A stretch of 64,000 bases of DNA. Origin: Saccharum officinarum (taxonomy: Eukaryota; Streptophyta; Magnoliopsida; Poales; Poaceae). The stretch is from contig CM036158.1 of NCBI GenBank assembly GCA_020631735.1, forward strand, positions 85,933,421 through 85,997,420, in the 5' to 3' direction. Both the position numbers and the translations under genes were made by a program. The first letter of the stretch is position 1. Every line of letters begins with the position of its first letter. Positions 22,237 to 33,031 of this stretch are shown here, piece after piece. Below the pieces are notes generated by a model. The model saw only the letters and a list, made by a program, of their open reading frames with translations, was not told the DNA's origin and ran no database searches.

Positions 22237-22429
22237 GATGTCTTGGAAGGTGGCCGACTAGGTATGCTCAGGTTATTCCGGGCGGTGGTGGCGGAGGCAG
22301 AGGACTAGGTTCTTGCTAGGTTCAGGACACTCGCCGCAGCATGCACACTTTGGTCGCAAAACACAGGCGCCATGTAATCACCAAATCTGTAATCCAGTAG
22401 CTAGGTGCGTTGTCTACGCTCACAATGGA

Positions 22430-22519
22430 CCCTCACCATTGTGAACGTGCTCTTGTGTTCCAGTGACCATTATCCTCTTAATGAAAAACGGGTGAATGGC
22501 CCAATCGCGAAAAAAAATT
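22430..22519 (+). mobile_element. Possible LINE 3' tail
   Basis: 'tcctcttaatgaaaaacggg...cgcgaaaaaaaa' resembles the last 60 bases of the LINE at 15991-17068 ('tcctcttaatataatgaggcgc...gagaaaaaaaaa'). No coding remnant is clear upstream. Confidence 0.35.
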
Positions 22520-22799
22520 ACAGATCGAGGCGGACTATTTAAGATGCCCACCTATAGAAATAGTTGTGTCTAAAACTAATTCATAATTTTTTCATATGAG
22601 GTCAAATGAAGACAAATATTATATCAAAATTGTAGCCCTCAACACAATCTACAACTTTGTAGTTAAGAAGTTTGTAATTTGAAACCGTTTAGAATCCTAA
22701 ATTATTATTCAAAGTTCTTAATTTTTAAATTTTCAAACAACCTCGGATGTTGCCATAATATATACCAAAGTTTTAGTTCTCAATACAGTCTACAACAGG

Positions 22800-25700
22800 C
22801 AACTAATAAACAAGAATGGCTCTGCTCCCCACCGTGATGCTTCCACTTCCGCCACCGTGATCCCGCTCCACCATAGCTATCATTGTGTTGCTTTGTCGTC
22901 CTCTTAGGTTTTCTTCTCTCTTCGTCTTCGCTGGTTTCTTGATAGATATTCCTTTAGCCTTGAAGGACAAATTGGATTTCTCCCATGGGAAGAAATTTTG
23001 AAAAGAGATTCTTCAACTGTTTGGTTGTTTGGTTCATCATACTGGTGCTTGCCCGGAGGGATCTTCCTTTCTTCTAGTTACTTTTTGTCGATATACTATT
23101 TGGCTCACTGAGGATAGTGTGACTTTTGCACTGACCTCATGTCTTGGTGGATCACTAGCTTTTGTTTTCATGTCAAATTCCTTAAATCGTCCTTTTCGCT
23201 TCTAAGTTGCCAACAAGTCGGTGGGTTTTCACATATACAAATTAAAGTGATTTATTAGGCAGAGTTTTGATGCTTATTTTCATCTCTGGAGCAATGGTGT
23301 GGCCCACTGGCTGAGGGAAAATGCCTTTGGGAGGAAGAACAGGAGCAAATGGACTAGAGTTCTCTCTAAATGTCAGAAGAGAATTTCCAAGTCTCAGAAA
23401 AAGTGCATTTTTCTCCTTAGTTGATTCAGAGATCACCTCTGATAAAAGTCTGTCGTCTACCTGAAACTCTCTTTGGGTGAATTTAGTGTTATGGTTATAG
23501 TAGATTTTCAGAGTTATAGTCTCAGTTTTGGTTTGAATGTGCTCAGTGATCATAGTCAAGTTAGTTCAAAAGTGGTTTTCAATCATGTTCTATTAGGGTT
23601 TTCTCCTACGGTTGTTGTTGATTTGAGCCATGATCCTCGCCCGAATTCTTCTACTCCTATACTTTCAAATTTTGAATTGAGAAGAGATTTGCCACATTCA
23701 TCGCCTGCCATTTCTAAACTTGCCTTGGGCTCCTCTTGTTGTCAACATTGACTTGGCCAATGCCATTCATCGGTTTTGTGCTCTCAGCAAATCTATTCCA
23801 AGGCCTGCTTGAAGTATAGACATAAAGCTCGTGATTGTGTCTCACTAGCAGGTCTGGACCAAGAGTTTTTTTGGCGGTCCAAGATAGTCCCCAATGTTTT
23901 GCCTAAAACAAAGGAAAGAAAAGCATCTCCAAACTCACCCTTAATTGGTGGAGCAACCATCCTCAGAGATTGTGCCGTCTCTTGCATTTCCCTGAGAAAT
24001 TCAGAAAACCCCATCACCCCAAGCAAATAGTTCCAGCGGCGCTGCCTACATCTCAACTATTGTAGTCCACCGCTGCCATGGTAAAATTTGCATTGAATGT
24101 AGAGTCGTTCCCCCCGCAAGGCTTTGAGCTTGAGCACTGGGGTCATCCTACAAGAGAGCGTGTGATCACCAATGACAATCCTCTGCGCCGTCAAGAGTAA
24201 TATGCGATAGCTTTTCTTCTTCCTCATCCTCAACAACTCCATCTTCATGATTCAATGGATATGGTTAAAGATTACTTCCAGAATGTTCGTCATGTCCAGA
24301 TAGTCTCTACTTGTTTGTCACCCTTGGGTTTATGCCTTCTACAATTCAGCTCTCCAATCTTAGTCCACACTTTCTTCATAATGGTAGAGAGATTGTCTTA
24401 GAAGACCATGATCAAGGCATCAATCATTGTGCATGTCCTTTCACTAAAACTTGTTGGGTGATGTTTCTTGCTTTTCCTTCGGATTTTAAATAAAAAGAGT
24501 ACATATCTTAGATAGTTGGACATTTTGGACCTGTGGTTACCTGGACCAGCATTAGTCATTACAAATCTAGAGTCCTACTCTGCTACTCTGTTGTGGATGC
24601 CAGAAAGATTCCCAGGAGCATTATTGTGTGTCAAGGGTAACATTTGTAACAATGGTTTCTCCTGGACAGTCCCTGTATATGTTCTAGATTCAAAACACAA
24701 TGATGTTTTACTTACTGATGTGGATCTAATACCACCAAATGGCAATCAACGTCATGTTCCAGGTACACATGGTCCTCAATAACAAGTGCCACCCCACTTT
24801 GAGCATGTCAATGACCTCAACGATATTCAACAAGCCAACATTGATCATGGTTGCGAGTTACTTGAGCAACAGGGTGAGAATAATGCAGATAATGGAAATG
24901 TAGCTTGGGACACTAGCTAGAGCAAGAGGGTGAACTATTAGATCTAGCTGAGTTAGAACAAGTACAAAACCTTGCTAATGCTATAGTTGAGCATGGCTTG
25001 ATGCAGCATCCTGATGAACCCTAGTCTTATCTATCAGTTCTGACATAAAGGAGTTCTATAGGGCCCAAGGAATTCCAATTACTCTAGAGTTACCATTGCC
25101 TTCTAAGAGCAGAGCTTTGGTTCCTTTTTTGAAGATTCACAAGATAATGAGAGTGATTATTCCATCAAGCAGATTGCAAGGGATCTTGGTCTTCACCAAG
25201 TTTTGAACCATCACCATCTATTGAAATGTTGCTCACTAAGATCACCACCTTGGCTGGTGTGGCTAGTACACAGTCTGACATTGCAAGGCCCCCTCCTCAA
25301 AATATTCATTTTCTCCTAGGTTTCAAACTAGACTTAAATCTTCATCAATGAATTATCATAGACCCTTCTTCAGGTAACAGTTTGTAGGCCTCCTCTTTAG
25401 GTGGGAGGGACTCTCAGTTAGTTTTCTTTGATGAAGCCTTGCAACTACTCAACTAGCAGAACAACTGAACCCCACTCCTTTATGCACTACTTATGACCAC
25501 CAGATGATATAGATCATATTGTTGACAATCATATTGAAGGAGATAATATTGCTGATGTTGTTTAAGTTTCAAAGAATGTTGTGCACTTTGATTGCCAGAA
25601 GACTATTGAATTTGCTAGTGATGTCAGTCCTAAGTTGTCAGGGAGGTTGATGACCACCAGATGGTTATTCATCATACTGGTGACAATCATGTTGAAGGAA

Positions 25701-26145
25701 ATATTTCTGTTGTTGTTATTTCATTTCTAGAGAATGTTGAGCTCTTTAGTTGCGAGAAGACTATTAAATAAAATTGATGGTGATGTCAACCTATAGTTTT
25801 CATGGAGGCTAAGATTGCCACAACTGAATCTCTCCCTGAAACTGCTATTCCAGCTACTACTTCTAACTCCAATCTATCTTTGGCAAGCATAGTAAAACAT
25901 CAACAAGCGAGAAGATGTCTATGAAGCGTCCAACTCCCGTAGTTGATGACGGAGTTAGAAGAAGCACTAGGCTACACAAGGCAGAAGTGTTTACATATCT
26001 TGTGATGGATGACACAAGGAAGCCTAGAATCACAAAGGACACCACTACTAGTCACCGGAGACAGCTGGATGAGGTAGAAGCTAAGAGTGCTAAAGATAAT
26101 CGAACTTTATTAGTTGCTCTTATGCAGGAACCAGGGACATAGTAC
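22800..26145 (+). pseudogene. Degenerate retroelement-type gene (DUF4283-like / zinc-knuckle family)
   Basis: Plus-strand fragments in several frames resemble a protein family common in grass repeats. At about 23780-23840 there is a Cys-rich CLKYRHKARDC, a knuckle-like motif. At about 24370-24490 LEDHDQGINH and CWVMFLAFPSDF recall the DUF4283-type domain. At about 24600-24700 GFSWTVPVYVLDSKHNDVL follows. At about 25915-25990 there is a basic RRSTRLHKAEVF. Many stops and frameshifts separate these pieces. I do not assign an element superfamily. Confidence 0.45.
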
Positions 26146-26159
26146 TGTGAGGTGCCTCC

Positions 26160-26720
26160 TGAGGAGATCACTATTGCCATAGTTGTACACATAACTTTTA
26201 CATATAATATTTTACGAGATATAACTTATTAGCATGACTTAGTCAATATATTTTTTAAATAATTTTTTGTAGACAACTTATCATAATAACTTATCTCCGT
26301 AACTGTTGAAATCCAACTTTTGTTCATAACTACCCGTGGGTAAATTTATTCATAACAATTTCTCAACATAACTCTTATAACACAACTTTATATAATAAAT
26401 TATATAAACAAAATAACTTATACACATATGTTGTTGTTGTAAATTGTACATACAATTTATCCAGCACAATTTTTGTAATTTGTTGCAACCAAATTTCTCA
26501 ACATATAATACAAAAAAGGAAAAAGAAAAAAAAGCAAGAAAAAATAAAAGGAGAAAAAATGCAATAGAGAAAAGAAATAAAAAATAAAAGGAAAAAAGAA
26601 AGAAAATTGAACATGTTGGGAGAGAGAAAGAATGAAAAGTGAGAAAATAAAGTCAGAAAAGTCACGGGAAGGGGAGGAGGCACTAAGAAGAGAAAGGAAA
26701 AGTAAATAGGATACAAAATA
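26160..26720. repeat. AT-rich stretch followed by a purine-rich tract
   Basis: 26160-26480 repeats 'ataactt' and 'cataac' motifs. 26513-26720 is almost entirely A and G on the plus strand (AAAAAGGAAAAAGAAAAAAAAG and so on) for about 200 bases, which makes an artefactual Phe/Leu/Ser-rich minus-strand frame. No gene. Confidence 0.6.
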
Positions 26721-26908
26721 GACCCCACCACATAATCAAATCTGGAAAGGTCGCAACAGTCATATCATTTGCTAGATTGGAATAGAGCGAACGACCAATA
26801 AAATGAAATTGGGATTTGTAGTTGCCCTCCTAGCGATAACCTGCACCTTAGAGCAACTGATAGGCGGTGGCCACGGATATCTTAGGCCGGAGGAGGGCCT
26901 CGGTGCGG

Positions 26909-27516
26909 TAAAGCTGGACGAAAAGCTCGCAACTCGATAGCTCGCTCGACTCGGATCGATAGTGGCTCGGCTCGGCTCGTTTAATTTCTCAAACGAGCTG
27001 AGCAAGCATCCTAGCTCGTGTCTTAACGAGCCAGCTCGCGAGCCTAACGAGCCAAAGTTGTTGGCCTTAAACATTTATTAGTGTTATATAACTTTATGTC
27101 TTACACTTTATAATTTGTTGATGATTGGACTTTGACTCTATAAATTTTAGATTAATTTGACTCTTTTTATTTTAAATGAATGTATGGATAATAGATGCAT
27201 CATATATGGTATGGAGTATGAACCATAGACAATGTATGGTGTATAATATTATAATATAATAGTACATATTATTTTTGTATGATTTATTAAGACTTATGAA
27301 TGGACTAGTTTTATATTATTACCATTATCAAACTTTAGATAATACACATATTATATTTTTTATGTTTTAATATGGCTGGCTCGCGAGCCAAACGAGCCAG
27401 CTCGAGCTCGTAAACGAGTCGAGCCGAGCCGGCCTTCTGGCTCGTTGGCTCGTTATCTTAACGAGCCAGAACGAGCCGAGCCAAACGAGCCGAGCTGGCT
27501 CGTTAGTCCAGCTTTA
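26909..27516. mobile_element. hAT-type non-autonomous element with GCTCG/ACGAGCC subterminal arrays
   Basis: The termini TAAAGCTGGAC and GTCCAGCTTTA are perfect inverted repeats fitting the hAT pattern YARNG. Flanks carry GGTGCGG at 26902-26908 and 27517-27523; with one further mismatched base this gives the expected 8 bp. About 150 bases at each end are filled with GCTCG, CGAGCC and AACGAGCC motifs in both orientations, around a 320-bp AT-rich core. hAT transposases bind such subterminal repeats. Confidence 0.8.
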
Positions 27517-28152
27517 GGTGCGGGGAGGATGTGCATGGCGGCGATGCGATGCTAGCAAGGTCAGGAGCGATAGGGAGGACCGAAGGAGGCACTGTGGGCG
27601 TCGTTAGGGTGGCCACACATTGTCGACACTGTGCAGAAATCACCGATTGAGCTCCACTTCATCCTGTCGGATGGACTACACTTGAGGCCTTGTAGATATA
27701 GAGAGATAGTTCTTACATCCATGCTTCTAAGTCCTCTATACTTTGAAACTAAACGTTATTAATCCATGTGTCATGTTGTCATTTAACCACTAAAATCATA
27801 ATGACCCTTATAAAGGTACTTTAGTTCCATCACAGTACTTATTAAATTAAACAATCTGAAACGCCTGATTCAGAAGTGAATCCGTTGATGATGAGGCTGT
27901 AATCACGTGATTATACACGTACACCGCGCATGGTTGATTAGAAAGAGAGAGCCAGCATCGAGGCAGCTCCGATCGTCCTGTACGTAATTTGCTTCTCATA
28001 CGACGCACATGCGAGGAAGATTGAGCATATACACACACTGACACCATATAAAAATTTATCAACTTGATTTGGTTATACGCGTTACATGGTACATGTATCT
28101 TTTCTTTATTACCAATAGGAAGCAGTTGTAATTTGTAATAGGCTTGCTAGTG

Positions 28153-29129
28153 TCAGACGTCCGAACAGACGGCGCGTCCAGACGCCCGCGCCCCGCAATC
28201 CATTTCCTGCGACGTTTTGCGAGTCCACACAGGGTCCGTACTGCCCTAAACGTCACCAGCATCGAGCAGAGGGAGAGGGGGCAGCCGATGCCCAACCAGC
28301 GCCGGAAGGAGACACTGAGGCGATGTAGCAGAAGGCAAGGAGGAGAGGTGCAACATCCTATCTACTTTTGAAACATCCAAATGCAACAATAGCAACATAC
28401 ATCTGAATGCAGATGAAACACTTGAAACATGGTTCTGAAACACTTGAAAACAAACACCTGAAACCACTTGAAAACCAATGCAAATATATGCAACATCCAG
28501 ATAAAACATGTGTAACATATGTGTGAAATATATGCAACATCCAGATAAACACACTTGCAATATACGTCCGAAAAACACAAATGAAACATTGGTAACAGAC
28601 CTTTACAACATACGTGTACAACCGTTGCAACATATGCAACATCCCGATCTATTTGCAACAAACATCTGAAACATTTAAAACATTTGAAACATACGCTTGC
28701 AACATGCGCTTTCATTAAAACCTGGCAACCAGGCAGGCGGAGCACGACACAGCGAGATCCGGCTATGTGGTCGCAGTGGAGAAAGAGGATGGCAGCGGGC
28801 GGGTGGCTATGCGGCCCCCGGTGAGCGGTTGCACTGCCCCCGGCGATAGGGCGCACGCGGTGCCCCCAGCGAGCAGTGTCTGCGGTGGAGGCGACACAAC
28901 AGCCAAGTGGTTGCGGCCTTACGCAGCGATGCGGCAGCAATAGAGAGGAAGGCCAGCGGGAGGCGTGGTGGAGAGAAAGGCGTGCGGGTGGTGCGGTGGA
29001 GCTAGTGGCGGAGTTTTTTTTTTTTATAATTTATGGTGACTAGAGAGGGGCGGAGGGAGTGAATAGGAAAGGATAGGCTCCTGCACATTGGTCCAGCAAC
29101 AGGACCGTCCGGCACGGAAGGACGTGTGA
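28153..29129. mobile_element. Mutator-like element with ATGTTTCA/GCAACAT array
   Basis: The ends TCAGACGTCC and GGACGTGTGA are inverted repeats. They are flanked by 9-bp duplications TTGCTAGTG (28144-28152) and TTGCTAGCG (29130-29138), one mismatch, the Mutator hallmark. The interior at 28365-28720 repeats 'gcaacat', 'gaaaca(c/t)' and 'catctgaa' units. A second copy in opposite orientation lies at about 42670-43827. There is no transposase frame. Confidence 0.75.
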
Positions 29130-29418
29130 TTGCTAGCGTTACCGAATTTGTAAACATTTGCGATAGCGGAACACGCGTGAATATCACACTTTGCCTCCTA
29201 TACGAGTATACTGTTGCATCTCAAGACACAAAAGAACAAGTATCTAGAATTCTCAAAGTCGCAAGTAGTAATGATTTTGAAACCTCAAAAAGACCGTAAA
29301 AAAATAGACGTTGCAAGTTAAAATTTCAATCACGCGATTGAAGATAAAAATAATGAACCCTATTACGAGGGAGTACGGTAATCGGCATTATCGGCGTGTT
29401 CATTATCGGCGTGTAGTC

Positions 29419-30617
29419 TCAGTGGAACTTAGCGATGGTACGGTAATCGGCATTGCCCCTCCAGTTGACCGGGATGACGTCGTAGGCCACCAGAGTCTTG
29501 CCACCGTCGCTGCGGACGCGCAGCGAGAGGGGCGGCTTCAGCGGGTAGCCGGGGTCTATCCTCCAGACGGCGCCCCACGACTCGTACAGCGGCTTCCATA
29601 TCCGCGAGTTGGCCTCCTTGAGGTCCACCTGCACCACGGCGCCGTCGCTGCCCGCGTAGTACACGATCACCGCAAAGTAGAATGGGTTGCAGCCTCCCAT
29701 CACGTGGAACCTCACGTTCAGGCCCTTGTAGTTGCAGGGCACCCTGCGGTGTGGGGGTACGACGACGACGACGACGAGGTCAGGTCAATGCATATATATG
29801 AGATGAAAGCGTCAGAAATTCTGCTACTCTAACTGTTACTACGGACCTCCTGTACTGGATGCTGAGGGCGCCGGCATCTCGGAGCTTGCCGTTGAGGCCA
29901 GGCTTAGCCATGGCGCCGAACGCCGTGCCGCTGAGGTCGAAACGGTTGGGGCCGAGACTGGTGTCGTAGTTCACGTCGGTGATGATAACCGTCTGGGGCA
30001 CGCCAGAGCAGGCAGGGTTGTTCCTGCTCACGCATTTTATCTGAGAAGCAGCGGCAGACCAAACAGAGGATGCATGAAGAAATGTCCCTGTTGCGGTTCA
30101 CCAGCCTCCGGACGCTGAACGCGACGGTCGGCAGGGATGTGCACTCACACACACAACGCTCGACCAAGACTGCTAGGTTTCACGTAGTAGTACCTGGTAG
30201 CATGAGCCGCAGCCCTTGCCGTCCCTGAACACGTTCTTGTCGCCACAGGACGTCATGGAATTGAAAGGGTACAGGTTGGTGCCGCTGTACCCACACCCGC
30301 CACCTGCAAAACCATCTCGATCAGCACCACGATCGACACGCATGCGTGCAGGCAAGCAAGACACGAAAGCACAAGGAACACGACAGCATTGGCACGTGCA
30401 CGACGCACACACCGTTGTTGTCAGGGCCGGCGCCGTTGGGCCGGCCGTACCAGGTGGCCTTGGCAGGTTGCCAGCTGCCGCCGGTGGTGCTGGAGTAGTA
30501 CAACTCTCTGCGGGCGGAGGAGGCGTTGTAGCTCGGCTGCGCGCGAGCGCCATGCGTGGCGAACACGGAGACGAGCGCAACGAGTGCAGCCACCTTGATG
30601 GAGATCGCGACGGCCAT
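29419..30617 (-). CDS. EXPB: Beta-expansin, copy B (HFD motif changed to RFD)
   Basis: Exons 30617-30413, 30303-30194, 30040-29847 and 29743-29419 join in frame to 277 residues. Order: signal peptide ([20 protein letters not shown]), an NAS glycosylation site, [34 protein letters not shown] with the usual cysteines, and then the C-terminal binding domain with [10 protein letters not shown], ending TIAKFH. Four exons, with intron 3 between the two Arg-Val codons before PCNYKG, is the fuller form; copies A and C lack that intron. The conserved HFD of the barrel domain reads RFD here (Arg138). The gene lies between transposons, in the same orientation as copies A and C. Short repeats of GTACGGTAATCGGCATT and ATTATCGGCGTGT cluster around the stop codon (29370-29460). 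Product secreted to the wall; activity uncertain. Confidence 0.92.
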
Positions 30618-30672
30618 CTCAGCTCAAGGTCGTGTTGGGTTTTCGTCGGAGCGGCGCGAGGCCGGCATATCG

Positions 30673-30680
30673 CATATATA
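30673..30680 (-). promoter_or_regulatory. TATA box of beta-expansin copy B
   Basis: The minus strand reads TATATATG about 60 bases upstream of the ATG. It is preceded by the 'gcctgtc' context seen before the TATA boxes of the other two copies. Confidence 0.5.
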
Positions 30681-30689
30681 GACAGGCAA

Positions 30690-31627
30690 AACGGGGCGAC
30701 ACACTCAGTTTCAGCATTTTCTAAACACAACAGGTCTTTGGACTCTTTGCACCCGACGTGGGTGCCGTGTTATTCGTCGTGTCCACCCGTCCGCTGTGCA
30801 GCTGAGAGATGTGCCACCACGTAGCTAGTTAGCGGCCTAATCTTGTTTTGATTTAAGGAAAACAAATATCGCGTTACAATGAATACTGTTTTGACATTTA
30901 TATATGTGCATTCTCGCCGAATCATTGTCCCTTTAAGAATGTTACATGGTTGTTGCAACAAACTACAGCTGCAACATGGCGGAAAAAGTCCATATATACG
31001 AAAGCTTTATTAGATCATGCAAGGCACAACTCTGGGCTGACTTTTGATATATGTTTGCCTTGCATACTGATCCTCAGGGGAGTGGGAAAACGTAGAAATA
31101 GGGTGGCAAAATGTAGAGAAAGAGAGAAAAAAAGAGAACATAATTGTAATAGGAATAATGTGCAAGTGCAAAGTATTGAACTATAGAACACCCCCAGGAA
31201 TCAGTTTCGATGGAAAAGCATACAAAGCGGGGATTACAGATAGTAGACACAACAAGTGATCAACAACGTTATTTGCATATGAATTTGGAGATACGAGATA
31301 GTAGACACAATTTATTGCATTGACAAATAGAGGACCAATTGCAATAAGCCATTTTATAGTGACAAAGGCCTCAATTTGACATAGTCGCTTGCATTCTCCT
31401 GAATTTATTTTAGTAAAAAAATAGTGATACTCTTTCAGTGATAAACAATATATATGTCCATTAACAACAAGATACTTGTGATTTTGTCAATATAAGATCT
31501 ACTAGCTTAGTCTATTGAACTTGCTCATAGGGATAGGAGATCCGTATATGTGTTCATAGGAGTAACTATGCATGCGTGTATATGAGTGCATGTATAAAGC
31601 ATCTTAGAGGCTTTTCATATAGAAATT
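30690..31627. other. Upstream of beta-expansin B; no gene
   Basis: AT-rich DNA with only short frames. I see no exons, RNA gene or clear transposon end. Confidence 0.5.
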
Positions 31628-33031
31628 TTATTTTTTTAGAGTTTTATTAGGTCTCGTGCCCCGGCCTTTTAATTAAAGTCAAAAGACCAAATATTCATTA
31701 CAGCGCAAGAAAAAAACTCCAGAAGAACTCAGAGTGATAAACCCAAAACTAACACCTCGCCCCTCAACAAGACTAAACATGAAAACCGACTTGAACCCAA
31801 TGAACTTAAAGCCTGACACAGACCACTCCCCAACTCAGTCTATCCCTCTTCAAACAGAAGAAAAGCCTTCACATCAAACTCCTCGAGTTGTTAACGGATT
31901 TCCACTAGAAGCATGAAGAATTTGCCCATGGTACATCATCCTCTTCATCATCAACTCCACTTCAGACTTGTTCTTCTCCGGCCGCACCAAGTTGAAGCTT
32001 CTGAATGCCCAAGCTTTAGTTGGGCAGCCATAAGAACTCCACATAGGAATTCTAGAGATCCAATCCCTTTTCCAAAGGACTCCATATGTTTTCCCCCATG
32101 ATATTCAAATCCCCTAAGTTGCAATTCTTTTTTCTACGTTCTCATAGACACACTTTGATTGGACCACAATAAACCCTACAACTAATGTTCTACTTTATCA
32201 CTGGAGCAAAGATTTTTGCCTTTTTTTCTCTTATCTTGGAGACACACTTTGATTGGACCACAATAAACCCTACAATTCATGTTCTACTTTATCACTACAG
32301 CAAAGATTTTTGGGTCGTGTCACTGACCACGGTTCTTCATTTTTTAATATCCAAAACTTATTGGTTTAGCATATACATTAATAATAAGAAGAAAATTGGC
32401 CAGTTTAAAAGGGAAATTGGGTCAAAAAACCATAGAACCACTAACTACATGATGCTAGATTTCCACGATGATACCTTCAAGAAGGTCATGAAGCCAATGG
32501 TGCCACCGTTGCAGGCCTGCGAATGGTTAGGGTTTCAACTCAAAGAAAGCAAGCAAGCTAGGGCAGAGTGGACACCTCCAAGGAGAAAGCAGTGCCCGTA
32601 GGCATCACCGTATAGGCTTTTGCCCTGACCTCTACCGACCTAACCCCATTGAAGAAATTGGGCATGACCTTGCCAATATAGAATTGAGGCCACAATAATA
32701 TCTAAAACTGCATCCCCGATAGCAAAGCAAGTGCATCACGTGGAAGCAACAGAGAAACCAATGAAGACAACAAAGTTGATGCACATGCATCTAGCCTAGT
32801 TGGAAATGTCCACCACTGGCAAGATCCAAGCTGGCTAAGCCCCAGATCAACCATCAGTCATGATAAGAGAAGCACAGGAGGACGCGCCACACCCTAGAGG
32901 CAACTCCCTCCATTGCTTGTAGTAGCCATGGAACCTCCGAACCCATGCACAACAACCCCCACTCCACCTGCTCACCCACACATTGAGGTCATTGGACATG
33001 CTCTCCTCTCACACAATAGCCATTGTGTTAG
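31628..33031 (-). mobile_element. Unclassified repeat, probably LINE-like, left of the solo LTR
   Basis: The stretch begins after a T-tract (about 31627-31640), reading 'aggtctcgtgccccggcc'. This would be the A-tailed 3' end of a minus-strand retroposon. A 60-bp segment ('gagacacactttgattggaccacaataaaccctac') is directly duplicated near 32145-32215 and 32240-32310. The sequence appears to continue at 37403 after the solo LTR. No protein domain is recognisable. Confidence 0.3.
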
